A DNA stretch of 64,000 nt from Fagopyrum homotropicum (GCA_033239125.1 BSWB01000005.1:141976494-142040493), one strand, 5' to 3'; counted from the first letter of the stretch, positions 43,871-57,015 are shown. Notes: generated by a model from the letters alone, not told the origin. Program-made: numbers and translations.

Positions 43871-46800
43871 TAGTGACTGATTTAAACGGATCCAATGGAG
43901 GAGAATCTCAGTGTAGATGTGGAAATCACAATTCACGGCAAATAAACAAACGCATCCTTTTCGGATTCAGACTGATGAATTTGTTGCAGATTTGATACTC
44001 GTTGAAGTAGATATTTACTGATCTTCAAATCCACAGTTCTATATCAGATTAATTATAACAAAATATAAAAAATTACGAAAGTAAAGTCAAAGGGATAGCA
44101 GAAGACTGAAAAAGGATAAAATTAAAGAGATATTGTCCGATGAATCTCGTAAATGAGAAGCAACTGAAAGTAAAGCGAGAAAATATGAGAATTCTAAAAA
44201 GGAACGAACTGTTGGAAACCAAGCCGTCGGATCAACTGCATGACGCCATGGGAGGACGCGGATGAACCTTAAGCTGAAAACAAAGAGGTTCATTCGGTTA
44301 CACTCACATAAAACTTCCAGGGAAGAGAGAGAATCGAAGCTTCATCACTATCAACTCAACAAAATTATTTCTAAATTCTTTATAACTATATTACTCAACG
44401 ACATTGCAAAAGACATTCGAAGCAGGAAATTAAATAATTTTCTACAGATTAGAGATAGAAAATTAAGAGAAAGACGATAAACGATAAATTGAATTCCGTG
44501 TGGAAACAGGCATTGCATTGCGGGAAAATGCTTCTTGTGAGTTCATCTTGCAGACTTTCTGAGCACGTGAATGAGAGAGAAAGTGAAGGGGAGAGGAGAG
44601 AGGGACATACTCGTCTTTTTCAAGCGCCGGATTCGATGGCGTAGTTTACTCTGCGGTGTCGTTTGTGCTGTTTCCCGGTGCTTCCTTCAATGGCTGGTTT
44701 GCACGCAGGAGAAGGTAAGAAGTAGAAGAGGTTTGGAAAACCAGGTGCACGGAAACTGTAAGTATGGCCGCAACTCGAAGGGGGACAAGAAGTGGAATTT
44801 TGCGGTGGGGACGTCGATGGGGTTGACTTTACAATCTAGCCCTTGGAGCTGGGTTGGTATTACGAGGATGCCATTGGTAAATGCTAGGTCCTAGGGGGTT
44901 ACGACTATACGATGGAGCAAAATCAGCAAATGGCAAAATTGACAGGTGGTTAGCATTTTGCATTTTATTTTATTCGTTCCTCCATACTGCAATTTTTAAT
45001 TTAAGGTTTAGGTTGTTATGGCCTATGGGGGCATTAAAAACTAGCTTAAATAAAAAGCTTGTGAAGTTATAGTTATTACACTATCACATTATCTAGTCCG
45101 TAAAATTAAGAACAAGTTTATCGGTTCGGATTTTAACCGGTTGTGACATGGATAAAGTGATATCAAACATTCATCGTTAAAATTACAGTGTCTATCCATT
45201 TGTTTTAACTATTTGACATTTGATAACCTTATAAATTTCAAACGCTATAATCTTGACATTTGTTGTCACATTTATTAAACGGTTACCAAAAATATTATAT
45301 TTATATATGGTCTCATTTCATTATACTTTTTATAATTAGATTTTAAAAAATATTCATACTTAATTAATTTAAAATGATTACTTTTATTATTAGTTTTAAA
45401 ATACTTTATTATGATTTTATTTTCATAAATAGTTTTAAAAAAATCTATATAAACACATCATTTTAAGTTGTAATTTTTTATAGTAGTTTTTTCTTTGTTT
45501 ATAAAAAAATAAACGGTGTTTTTTCTTCGAAAAACCTTCAAATTATAACACTAAAATAATAAATAAATGAAATCAATTTGAATTAAGCGGTTAACAAACA
45601 AAAAGGGTGAAAACACGTGTATAGTGACAATTAAAAATATTTGAATGACATTGACTTAATATTTTGACCCAATAGGTGAAATTTTTTTAATATATTGATA
45701 GTTCAGATAAAAAAAATTTATTTTTATATGAATTTTTTGGTTAGATATTTTTATATGAATTTATAAATCGATAAAAAAAAATGAATTAAATATATCCAAG
45801 ATTTTCGAAATTGAACCTAAAACTGAATTGTTAGTGTAAAATAAATAAAGTAAGGTGATAATTTAGTATGAAATTTATTTTTCTATAATTTTTCTAGAAT
45901 ATTTAAAATAAAAAAAAAAAACAGCCGATACAATATTAATTCAAATTTTGTAACTAACAATGCAAAGTTTTTGTTAATTTCACATTGAACGATAATTCAA
46001 ATTTATTTTTCTATAGTTTTTGTTAGATTAGAATTCAAATTTATTTTTCTATAGTTTTTGTTAGATTAGAATTCAACATATAAAATCATTCAGATTTTAT
46101 CATAAAAATTTGGCAATAGGATTAAACTATTGAACTTACATACTAGTTCATTTTTTTATTATTAATCGGCGGACAATTTTGTCTCTACACACCTTCTCAA
46201 GTGCATCCATCTTAACACTTAATGATGTTTTTAAGATTGCCTAGCCTAATCGGTCCGGATAATTCAGGACTCGTGATTAATATCTTAAAGTTGACAAGTC
46301 TAATTAATTAGGACCCAAATTGATTTGCTCATATGCTTGGGTAATTGCAATTGATTTGCTCATATGCTTGTGTAATTGCAATGATTCAAATATAACGTAC
46401 CTTTTTTTTTTATCACATCTTTCAGCGCACATACGAATTAGGCGTTACGTCCGACACAAACAAATAAGTCCAGTAAAATATTATTTTAAAACCAATCATA
46501 ATAAATAAATATTTTTTTAACTAAACTGATAACAAACTGCAATTTTATTTTATTTTTGGTAGAAATGAAACTGCAATTTTATTTGTATGGAAGTGGGACA
46601 ATTTTATCTATCACTCGTTCCCTTACCAACTAGGTCATAGTCGATTGTGTATTATTCTCTTAGTTATGATGTAAATGTCTTTTGGTTGGGGGAGTTAATC
46701 AAGTTCAGACGATAATTAGTTGGGTTGACAAAGAGCGGTTTGAAGATAGAGTATTAATTACCCCATACAACCGCCAGCTGTGCTTTCTTTTTCAGAATTT

Positions 46801-47040
46801 CACTTTTTTCTTTTTGTATTTATATTATAAAGATAATTTTGTTAACTTTTTCATACATAAGTTCCGGGATCAAATGAGTACACGTCTGGTGAGCCACACA
46901 TGAGTCACACATACAAGCCTTCTTTCTTTCTTTTTTGACGGGTTTCACCTCTCATTGCTCTGATACCATGTTAACTTTTTCCTATGTCCGTTCCGGAACC
47001 AAATGACATGGAGGGCACATGATAGGTGATGGAATCACTA
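43871..47040. other. Intergenic DNA upstream of MCA
   Basis: 43871-44300 should contain the MCA leader and promoter (minus strand), without a clear TATA box. 44560-44890 has a plus-strand frame (44571-44894) with no family resemblance. 45100-46600 is very AT-rich. Exact small duplications: a 38-bp unit twice at 45995-46070, and a 31-bp unit ('tgatttgctcatatgcttg') twice at about 46320-46382. 'gttaactttttc.ta' followed by 'gttccgg.a.caaatga' occurs at about 46840 and again at about 46970. Confidence 0.45.
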
Positions 47041-48400
47041 TTGGTTGTTTGTTGTTGCTAATATCTACATCCAGATGATGAAGTCAGAAATGGAGAATAT
47101 TAAAGGTTTAGCAACACTTGGAAGAGAAAAAAGATCAAAGAAGATAACAAAGACGGATTTCTAGTGTTCAGCCGCCTCCGCGGTCCTACGTCACCGCCCC
47201 CGCGGTGACCGATGCTTCCGGCGCCGCACCCAGCGCTCGAGAGCAAGGCTGTCACCGCCCCGCGGCTACCAAGACCCGCCCCCGCGGTGACAAAGCCTGA
47301 AGATCAATGCCAGCGCCCCATGCGCCTCTTGCTAGCGGACCTATGAAGCCCAAGCGTTTGTGTCACCGCCCCGCGGTGACACTGAGCCACCCTTGCGGAT
47401 TGAAGACAAGCGTCAAAAGATCAAGTGTCAGACGTTCCAAAGCATTAAAGGCGCCGCCCCGTAGCACTACCAAGCCGCCCCCGCGGCTCCCAGATTCGCG
47501 CTCGTGGTTGTGCAATAGACGACACAATTCCGACTATTTAAACCCACCTTTAAGGCCATTAAGGTGACTGTTTACACAACCTATTTATTCTCATTTACTG
47601 TCATTTCTAGTATAAATAGAGGTCCTAGGTTGATGTTAGAATCATCCTCATTTTCCCACAAACCTCTCTTTGTTTAATTGTCAACTGTATAGAGTGTTAA
47701 GTCTCCTAGCTACATTGGGTTGGTTAAAGCTTCATATTAGTTCTTTTCAATATAAGTAATATTCGGTATATCAATTGTGTTATATTCCTTGTGTTTAACT
47801 TAGTTTGCATGTTTGTTTTCCACTTAGTTTGATCACCTAAGTTGTATAATTGCATGTAGGCTAAGGTTAATTGGTTCCGGGTTTGGGTTATTAATCCAGT
47901 AGCAAACTCTTAGGTAATAACGGGTTGTGATAATCTAAGTGTAAAGGAATATAACTACGTAACAAGCTTAACGGATTAATCTCTTTTACATATCTCTTTA
48001 TCTTTGCATGAATGCTAATTTGTTGTTTGTTCTTGTAGGTTACGGATTTGTAACTTGTTAAGTTGTGTTAATGTTGGTTGGCTTAATGCATAAATATGAT
48101 CAAGATGAGAACAATTATCGAATGCTTCTAAGAAGAACCAACCGAGTTATGTGCAAGAGGAAATCTAACTTATTATTATTAGTAGTTATTGTTACGAATG
48201 TTGTTTGTTCTTATTAGTTGTGTTAATGTTGTTTGTTCTTATTAGTTTTGTTACGAATGGATCATATCGTTTAATGTATTATTAGTAGTTATTGTTGGTT
48301 GAGTGGATTATTCATAGTTATTGTTGAATTTCTAATTATTATTATTCGTAGTTATTGTTAGTTAAGTGAATTATTCGTAATTATTATTATTTTTGATATC
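47041..48400 (+). mobile_element. LTR-like retroelement debris with a GC-rich palindromic block
   Basis: A GC-rich segment (47160-47520) of palindromic words is followed by a TATA-like promoter (GTATAAATAGAGG, about 47610) and a leader-like tract running into (TTATTA)-rich minisatellite sequence at 48170-48370. No gag or pol reading frame or second LTR copy lies in the window, so 'LTR' rests on promoter-like architecture only. The reading frame at 47307-47567 is a by-product of GC-rich sequence. Confidence 0.35.
47191..47490. repeat. Array of GC-rich palindromes around CCGCGGTGAC
   Basis: The best copy, GTCACCGCCCCGCGGTGAC at 47362-47380, is an 8-bp perfect inverted repeat around CCC. Related copies lie at 47191-47209, about 47251-47268, about 47275-47291 and about 47470-47485, some with one arm changed (CGCGGCTACC). 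The surrounding DNA is AT-rich. Confidence 0.75.
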
Positions 48401-49560
48401 TACTCTAAATTAACTGTCAAAGGGAACACCTCAACGTTAAAAGAGGCAACTAGACAAACCGGAGAAAAAGAGGGGGAGAGAGATATGACAAAGGATGACA
48501 ACGATATGAAGATGTCAAACATTTTCCAAATATACACGAGAATATGTTTAAACAACTTAGTGTGTTTTTATAATAATAATAATAATATCAATTTTATCTT
48601 TATGTTTTCATGAAAAGCAAACTAACCAACTAGCTAGGATACTTAATGCAAAATATTTTATTTTAACTATCATGTAAAACTTCAAACAAAACTTTGCAGA
48701 ATCAATCATATTTTATGATATTTTTGAACTACGGCTTAAATTTTATCAACTTTTAAAAATGCACTAATTTATTACTTCATCCGATCCAATCTTATGGAAA
48801 CTCGTTTTAGACATTGACATCGTTATTTAGTAAAGCATTAAATAAATTTTATATATAGAATTTTTAATATTACCACTAATTAATTACTCACAACCCTTTT
48901 GAAACAATAAATAACATTTTGTTATAAAAAATATATTATTAAACAATTTCTAAAAACTATTCTCATACCCTTTTGCTTAAGTTTTGCCTTGAAAAAATAA
49001 AACGTTATTTAAACTTATCAAAACTTAGATGCTAAAATAATTTTTTTGGTGATACGAGGAAGTAGTTTATAACGATGTGCAACCAAACGCATATACTTCT
49101 TAAATGCATAAATTTATCTTTATTTTTTGGCCTTCACATTTTTACGTAATATTTGACATGAATTTTAAACTTTTTTTAAACCTTCGGTAGAGATTATCAA
49201 ATTTGATAAGTTCCTCTTATGGTGTGTTCGGGAAATATTTATTTGGTAGCTTATCAACCTTATGGAGATGATGAAATTTTTAAAAATAAAACAATGGGTG
49301 TTTGAGAGGCTAGATGATGGAAGATTTTTGAAAATTATATTGAATAAATTCATCAAGAAATATTTTACGTATCTTTATGAGGAAAATCAAGTAAAAAAAT
49401 ATATGATAGCTAAATAAAGTTCATCCCAAATTTAAGAATATTTATTTCACTAAAAAATAAGACGATGACTTTTACAAAAAAAAAATACTATTAATGAAAT
49501 TCATGTAACATAAAAGCACAATTGTATAGAAATATATTTATTTTTTCAGTCTAATTAAAC
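48401..49560. other. AT-rich intergenic DNA
   Basis: No gene or clear element. The phrase 'tatggtgtgttcgggaaat' near 49218 resembles a MITE end, but I could not pair it. Confidence 0.35.
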
Positions 49561-49639
49561 TCAATCAAAAATTGAGTGATGGCCTTTTTGATAATTTTAC
49601 GTTTCGATAAGCTTTGTTCTCCCAATCACCCATCAAAAT

Positions 49640-49760
49640 TGTCAAAATAAATGAGCTTATTCAGTCAGCTACTTATTTCAGCTACTCAATCAGCTCCATC
49701 TTCAACTTCAATAAGCTTTAGATTCAACTTCAATAAGCTCATGGTTTCCAAACGGATCCT
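49640..49760. repeat. Inverted repeat partner 1 (AAGCT/CAGCT-rich)
   Basis: Contains 'cagtcagctac', 'agctactcaatcagct', 'cttcaataagctt', ending 'tttccaaacggatcc' before TTA. The reverse complement of 50935-51060 carries the same words in the same order. The two could be termini of one element or two MITEs in opposite orientation. A third related copy is at 58085-58230. Confidence 0.5.
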
Positions 49761-49764
49761 TATT

Positions 49765-50195
49765 GTTGTATTTTGTATCGATCATTTTCTAAAAGATTGA
49801 AAAGCTTATTGATTTTGGAACGAACAAAAGTTTACACTTGAGATAGCCAAGAATGATATTTTTGCCCCGTCCACCTTGAAATAGTTTACATCCTCTTTTG
49901 CCCTTCCTCATCTAACATGAAGTCCTATATTTTGACAACTCTATTGCCTCTCCTTCAACACGTTACTATATATGTGTCGTTGTTTCATTTTGTCAGCATC
50001 TTCTCCCCTACATCGCTTATTTGTTTTCCTCTTTTATTTTGTGAATGTCTTTCTTCTCCCCTTTTCACCGCCGCATTCACAACAACAGTAAAGTCATGAC
50101 TCATGGCCATCAACTTCATCAAATTCGACGCTCCTCTAGGATGTATTTACCGGTCTCAGAAATCTCTACTCAAAATCAGTAAGGTTTGGTAAGAT
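49765..50195. other. Intergenic DNA
   Basis: No supported gene. The plus-strand frame 49917-50099 is a Leu/Phe/Ser run without family resemblance. Confidence 0.3.
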
Positions 50196-50200
50196 CCCTA

Positions 50201-50295
50201 TTGTTGTGTTATTCTTTGCCATGATGTCAAAGTCCGATATTACCTAGGAGAAGATTGTTGTGTTATTCTTTGCCATGATGTCAAAGTCCGATATT
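50201..50295. repeat. 54-bp direct tandem duplication
   Basis: The phrase beginning 'ttgttgtgttattctttgcc' and ending 'agtccgatatt' (41 bases, identical) starts at 50201 and again at 50255. The second copy abuts the TRIM-like repeat. Confidence 0.9.
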
Positions 50296-50485
50296 GACGG
50301 ACCGGTTGAGCGGGGGTCGTGTGCATACGAGCACACATGCGCATTAGGCCCAAACCCAACACATAAACCCGGCGAGGTTCCATCCTAAAACCAATTGACA
50401 ATAGAAGGAGTAGCCCACCGACCTTATATACCAGGCTCGGAGTGTCCCCATCTTTCGATGTGGGACTTTATTATCTCCAACACAT
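50296..50485 (-). mobile_element. TRIM/LTR-like repeat, inverted copy
   Basis: On the minus strand it reads from AGTCCCACATCGAAAG through a TATA-like GGTATATAAGG to 'gggtttatgtgttgggtttgggc' and 'gctcgtatgcacacgac'. It matches the two diverged blocks at 16416-16790 and is better preserved. No coding sequence. Confidence 0.6.
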
Positions 50486-51831
50486 GATACAATCTCTCTA
50501 TGCAGTATGCTGTTCCTAATCGAGTACTTTCATGGTAAGAAAATAGGTAATTTGGCTTCGAAAAGGAATTTATCGGAAAAGTCTACTACTTGTTCACAAG
50601 ATGGTATGTATTTCAGCGATCTGTTGTTAATTCCTACCGGTTTTCTTGTTCAGGTGTAGTTTACAGCTGAAAAGTTGTTGGCTATCATGGACCTCAAGCA
50701 TAATATTCGTAACATGTCACTCATTCCAAATGTTGACCAAGGTTTACATTTCTTCTCAATTCACTTTCCACATATATGTTATCAAAGGGTTCTATAATAA
50801 TATATGTGTATATATGTATACCAAACATCAAACACAACTCAAACTGTGCGTGCTTATTATTAGAAAAATAAATAGAAAGTATTATAATTAAAAGTTGTTG
50901 TTAATTCCTAACGTCGTTGCTTTGTTATCGATTCTTAAAAACTTTTTATGAGCTGAAGCTTAAACTTATTGTAGCTGAAGCTGATTGAGTAGCTGACTGA
51001 ACTAACTTATTTTTTTATAAGCTTGTTGAGCGTTTGGGAACTACGAGCTTTTCGAAGCTGATATAAACATAAAATTAAGAAAAAGGACATCATCTATGTT
51101 ATATTTCATTATTAACTTTTTGTAGATATTAAATAGAGATTATAGTTACACAACATTAATTATATAATAAGAAAATTATACAATAAGTGCCTGACTAAAA
51201 TATAAATTTGTTATTTTAAATTTATAAGTTGGTTTTACTAAATTTATTATTTTCTAAATAAATATTAAAATATGTGTAAGAATATTATAAATTTAAAGTT
51301 ATTCACTTAAAAAAAACCAAAATAATACTTACCAATCATTCACAAAATTAAATACACACAATTTAATAAGAGAACTACTCAATAACGTGGATAATTAGAA
51401 TATGAAATTGGTATTTTTAAATTTATAAATTGGTTTTATTATAAATATTTATTAATTTATTTTTTTAAATTTGTTAATTTAAATTTTAGTGTAAGGTTTA
51501 TTTCTAAGTTATATTAATTGTAATTGTGCAAAAACGTTAATTTGGGGAAATATTTTTCATCATCTAGCTTCATCTCCATCATCTGCATTCATAAAGTTTA
51601 CAAATTTGAACATTTTTCATCTATCATAAGCTTGCTTCATCTAGTAAAAGTTGGGCTCCCAAACACCTTCATCTTTTCAGCTTCATCTATCTTCATCTCC
51701 GTTCTAGTAAAAAGAGGCTCCCAAACAAACCCAAAGTGTACCTAATTTTACTCAAATGTCCTGTGGCTTTGATTACCCGTCTCATCCTCGATGTTTCTTG
51801 TGCTTCTATCACAAACTCTTAGGGCCCGTTT
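50486..51831. other. Intergenic DNA with inverted-repeat partner 2 and MITE-like debris
   Basis: 50935-51060 is the inverted partner of 49640-49760. 51540-51740 holds repeated 'cttcatct' and 'gctcccaaaca' words ending 'ctcccaaacaaaccc', like an old MITE end. No gene is seen. Confidence 0.4.
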
Positions 51832-52539
51832 GGTTTTAACTCCGGAATCGGAAACGGAATGAAAACGAATATAGTCCATTCGTATACCCTTAATTGTGAA
51901 AGTTTTTGGAATCATTCCTTATGGTTTGAAGTAATTGGAGTAGAGTTTGATTACTTTTGATACCCTATAGGGTAACAAAATATTGGGAATCGGAAACGGA
52001 ATGGAAACGAATCTAGTCCATTCGTATACCCTTAATTGTGAAAGTTTTTGGAATCATTCCTTATGGTTTGAAGTAATTGGAGTAGAGTTTGATTACTTTT
52101 GATACCCTATAGGGTAACAAAATATTGGGAATCGGAAACGGAATGGAAACGAATCTAGTCCATTCGTATACCCTTAATTGTGAAAGTTTTTGGAATCATT
52201 CCTTATGGTTTGAAGTAATTGGAGTAGAGTTTGATTACTTTTGATACCCTATAGGGTAACAAAATATTGGGAATCGGAAACGGAATGGAAACGAATCTAG
52301 TCCATTCGTATACCCTTAATTGTGAAAGTTTTTGGAATCATTCCTTATGGTTTGAAGTAATTGGAGTAGAGTTTGATTACTTTTGATACCCTATAGTGTA
52401 ACAAAATATTGGGAATCAAGTGCATTTTGCCTTAAACCGCAAGGAATGATTCCATACAATTTCATGAATAAGGATACATATATGAACTAAATTCGTTTCT
52501 ATTCCGTTTTCGTTTCCGGAGTTGGAAACAAACGGGCCC
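51832..52539. mobile_element. PIF/Harbinger-like MITE carrying four 142-bp tandem units
   Basis: Ends GGGCCCGTTTGG and CAAACGGGCCC are inverted, with homology extending about 45 bases (aactccgg, gaaacg..aacggaat). TTA flanks both sides (51829-51831, 52540-52542). Inside, 'aatcggaaacgg' starts at 51846, 51988, 52130 and 52272, and the next unit boundary is at 52414, so the period is exactly 142 bases for four units. The units are nearly identical; the first (start 'aatcggaaacggaatgaaaacg') and last differ at a few bases. No coding capacity. Confidence 0.85.
51846..52413. repeat. 142-bp tandem repeat, four copies
   Basis: Each unit runs from 'aatcggaaacggaatgg' through 'attcgtatacccttaatt', 'ggaatcattccttatggttt' and 'gataccctatagggtaac'. 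Each unit therefore contains a full MITE end plus the internal core, as expected if the element's own end was repeatedly duplicated. Confidence 0.92.
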
Positions 52540-52542
52540 TTA

Positions 52543-55500
52543 TTGTCTATGTTTTAATCCTTTGTTTTTTCCGTCTTACGATCACTCGAATTTGTCTAGG
52601 CCCTTCAAAAGATCAAAGTTATAGTAGAGTAAAATATTTATAAAATTTCAACTAAAACAACAAAATAGAATAATGGATGAATAATCCGCGACGTGGAAGA
52701 GAGGTCCACAACCGTACGACAACGACGAGCGGGAGGGTCACATGGGGTCAAATAATGGGTCGAACCTTTTTAAAGGTGACCCCGTCAATCCATCACTCTC
52801 TGTCTTCAATCTCCTCCTTCGTATATGGCAACGGTTGCTATCTAAGCCCGGTTTCAAATGTAATTACCTTTCTAATCGTATAACCTTTTGAAAATTTGCA
52901 AAAATAACCTTTTTAGTTTGATTTCTTCTAGTGACACCTAGCTAGGTGTTGTTTGGCATGGGTAGGCTTTAGACACGATGCATTGGCTCTTAATGAACAT
53001 ATATCAACTCCTAATTTATAATGTCTACTTCTTAATTGATAGAAATTGGAATGATTTTATACCTGAACTGTTAAAATTATGTTTAATAATATATAGTGAA
53101 TAATGAAATACATCGATAATAAGGACCAATCAAGTATATAAAATTACTAAATTACTCTTGTCAATTAATTTTAAGGCGAAGGTGAATTTACGTGATGGGT
53201 GAAGACAAAACGCACATTTATGTATGAATGTGTGAATCCCACATTAGTCCTAGTGTGTATGTGCGTCTCAACGCTATAATCCCGTATTATCTTGATTCAT
53301 CGAAAATTAAAATATATTGTAAAATATTATATTGTTAAACAAAAACTACACGTTGGATAGAAAAAATTGATGGGATGATCATAAAAATAGTGAAATTAAA
53401 AATGTAAACACAAATTTTCACTCATTTGATTTCTAAACACTTAATTAAAATAATTCGATTCTCCCCAAAAGCTTTGTTGATAGTTAACAGTTAGGCTCAA
53501 TCATGTTGTATTGTCAAATTGACGGTCTATAATGCGTATGTGCGTCTCAACCACATCTCATTATACCAATTGAGTACTGATAAAGTTAGACTTTCAATTT
53601 CATAATTTAACTCTGATAGTTAAAAATTTTGCCCATAATTGGTAATCATATTTCAACACTATTCTACCCAAGGTTGTTCGTTAGTCCTTGGACCAGAAAT
53701 CTCTTGTTAGACAGAACTTGCACCGGGTAGGTGCGGTCCAAATTGATTGTACAAAAAAAATTTATATTTGTTTTTCGGTTCAAAATTGGACCTTGTAAAT
53801 TTTAACACTAATCAAATCTAGACCTTAATATCCGGTCTAATAAGGGCATTTCGATCTAGATCCGGTCCTACATATCTATACAGACCGGAATTTGAACTAA
53901 CCTAACCCCACCTATATATCAGTAATCCAAAATTTGGTATACTTGAAGTGAAAATACGATTAATTTTCCTAAAGTTTGTCTTTACACATAATTATGTGCA
54001 CGGTTGGAGACATGGAGCCAAATTAAGTTCATAAATTATGCACTATCACTTTCAACTTTGATAGCTTTGCGTCATTATCGAATACATAATGTTTCCCTAA
54101 TAATGTTGATAATGTACCAAACATGTCTAATACAAGAGATATGTTTGGTAAAGTGGTAGTAGTTTTTTAAAATTATAAAATATTTATTAAGTATAAAGAA
54201 AAATGGATATTTTCACGAATTACTTAACTCATTGCTTTTATCTATCATATTAAAAAGTAAAAGGGTAAAACTTGGGTTAATAAAATTGAAACTAGATTTA
54301 CTACAAAGGACGATTTAAAATTTTTTTTAATGTTTTGTTGGAACTACAAAGGACGATTTATACATGATTGTGAATACAATTGAAGTATATATAACTACAC
54401 AAACAAAAAGCTATAACCTTATAACTAACAATAAGACAAGGACTGCCTTTCAAAAAAATATTAATAACGAGATAAGTAGTGTTGTATATCTATGTAGATG
54501 TTTATCGAAACATAAAGCGACGTACGGTTATGACGTTGCGGAAGAGAAGTCTTGAAAATCGGTCGATGACAAAAATCATTGTCGACGAGATATTCAACAA
54601 CATGGAGTGCATCGGCATTAGCGACAAATTACAACTGATTAAACAACAACATTGACTACTTTGGTGGCACTCCTACAAATATGTTTGATGCGGACTGTAT
54701 AGAATGAACGTAGATGGAAAAGAATATATCTCCATCAAAATTTCGGATTTTCAACGGTTTTACAATTATCCATGACACTATCAACAACGTTAAGATGATC
54801 CCTTCGATTTCATATTTCTGAATTCCTCGTTCTTTGTAGTCATTTGCTCACAATTAAAGTCTTCATCTCAAAAATTGATAAGTTCGAGAGTTTAGCAAAA
54901 TCTTCATCAGTAACACACTTGTCTCATGATCTAAACATAATTTTGCCGTTAAGTCAAGTTTCACAACATAGATTTCAAGGTTTTTTTTTGTTATAATTAT
55001 AAAGTTGAGATTTGACTTCTTTAGTTTGTCGGAAAGGTGTTGTTTTGCCAATTCAAGCCACAAATCATCCTAATTTTATGCATTAGTAGATATGTAAATT
55101 TATGAGGATTTAATACTCTCATAACAAATTGAGATATTAAACAGAAATAATGAAAATAGAGGGAAAAAAAATTATACTTCCATGCGACAAAGTTGATCAT
55201 AGGATTCTCACCACATTTTCACTGTACCGAAAGTTCTCACAAAGAGCTTCTTCGAAGATTTCCTATTCATAAACTTTTGTTAATGAATTTCAATAATCAT
55301 ATTGTTGGTTTATTTTTAAAAATTTTGAATGTGTCCCTAAATTTTATAATTTTTGAAAAATATGCATACTTACTATTCATAAGTTAACCTTTGTTGATAT
55401 TGCGAGGGATTAAAAAATATAAGTTATTCATCCAAAAAACTATCTAGGCATGCAAAAAAAAATACTAATAATAACTAGTAAATGATTATTTTTTAAAATT

Positions 55501-56825
55501 TAACTTATAGATGATAGAAGAGTATATTCAAAAAATTATATATATATAAAGATAAGTTATTTATCTAAAAAACTATCTAATTATAGTCCGAAAAAATCTA
55601 AAGTATAAGGAAACTATCCGAAATTTCCTTTTTTTTAAGCGGTATCAAATTTAAATAAAAAGAGGTATGAATGTCTCATATCAATACTCTAGAGACACTT
55701 TCTTCTAAAAAATTTCACATATCTACTTATTATTCTACTGTGAATAAAACAATATTTTCAACTTACAATCGGTATAGCTTCATTTGATGATACTCACACA
55801 AATTAAATTTGTATGGATGTTATCCTAATTTTCTTTGATAGATTAAATACGTATGAGAACCAAAAAATAATATCGCCCCAAACATACAAATATTAAGGAC
55901 CGGCCCTCTATTTTTATGTACATATGTATACGAAAAGATGTTTTGAAAGCAAATAGCAAGAAGTTCACTAGTAAAATAAAAATATTGCATTGTTTGTATT
56001 ATTATGAGTCATAAACCATTAAACACCTAATTATGAAATATTAGTTGCTTTCATCGTACATTGTTATGAGTCATAAACCATTAAACACCTAATTAGGAAA
56101 TATGAGCTGCGTGGTGGGCTTTAAAAGTTCATTAATATTTAATGATTAATTAAGAATATTCCCATGGTCCTGCCTCGTGGATTAAAGAAAATAACATGTC
56201 ACCATTCACGGCTTGCATTTCCTTCCCTCTCATGCGTTATCCTCACATAAGTTTTTTTTTTTTTTGAAATTGAGAGCCATGTACTCTCCGCGCTCAAGCA
56301 CTTTATTAGAGAGGAAAAAAGTTACACTCGAGTAGAGCGAGGGAGTAAAACTCTACTCAGATTGTCCAAAATTAAAACTCTAACGTCCAAGGGCGGTTCA
56401 ACAAGGCAATGAACACTAAAGCCAAGAGAGAAAGTATGTTGGACGATAGAATTCGCAACTCGGTTATAAAAAGGATTATTATTAATTTTATAATTACAAA
56501 AATTCTATTACTTTAAATATAAGATGACTCCTTTGTGTTCGGTTATAGATGGATTATGAATTTTTTATTTTCGAAATAATAATAAATAAATAAAATCGAA
56601 AGTAGGTACCAATAGAAAAAATTGACGAGAACAGGAAGTCACTTAAGTTAAAAAAAGACTCATAGTTTAAAACCACAAATTTGTATTACGAAATCATAGT
56701 TTAAAACTATAATTTACAGTGTTAAAATATACAAACAAGGAAACATGAAAATTAAATTGCAATTTCCATTATTATGTTCATTACGGGAAGAAAACGGTAG
56801 ATTATAACTCTAATTTATCCTAAAA
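52543..56825. other. Intergenic DNA, no supported gene
   Basis: 52680-52860 is a moderately GC-rich patch. 53690-53900 carries 'ccggtcc/ggtccaaa' words typical of degenerate MITEs. 'ctacaaaggacgattta' occurs twice at about 54300-54361. A 42-bp near-identical direct repeat ('tatgagtcataaaccattaa...') starts at 56003 and 56065, 62 bases apart. Reading frames here are short and without family resemblance. Confidence 0.4.
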
Positions 56826-56828
56826 AAA

Positions 56829-57015
56829 AGGCAATTTTGGTAATTAGGCCTTTTTGAAAAAGTTGAGTAGTAACTAGGCTTTTTAATGTTTCAATTAATT
56901 AAATATATTCTAACCTTTTGTATTTATTTTCAAACTTTACACACTCTTCTCTCAAGGGGTACATTTACTAAACACAAAATTAGAAAAAGTCTAGTAGACC
57001 AAATTGTTTCAAAAA
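56829..57015 (+). repeat. Dispersed repeat A, copy 2
   Basis: About 85 percent similar by eye to 11452-11640 over its length. The copies are in the same orientation and both end in an A- or T-homopolymer after 'caaattgttt'. Confidence 0.7.

Noticed and set aside
47307..47567. 86-codon Pro/Arg-rich frame
   Set aside because: By-product of the GC-rich palindromic repeats; no domain.
51846..52413. Regular 142-bp repeats considered as a CRISPR array or centromeric satellite
   Set aside because: Head-to-tail units without spacers in a plant genome, bracketed by MITE ends and only four units long.
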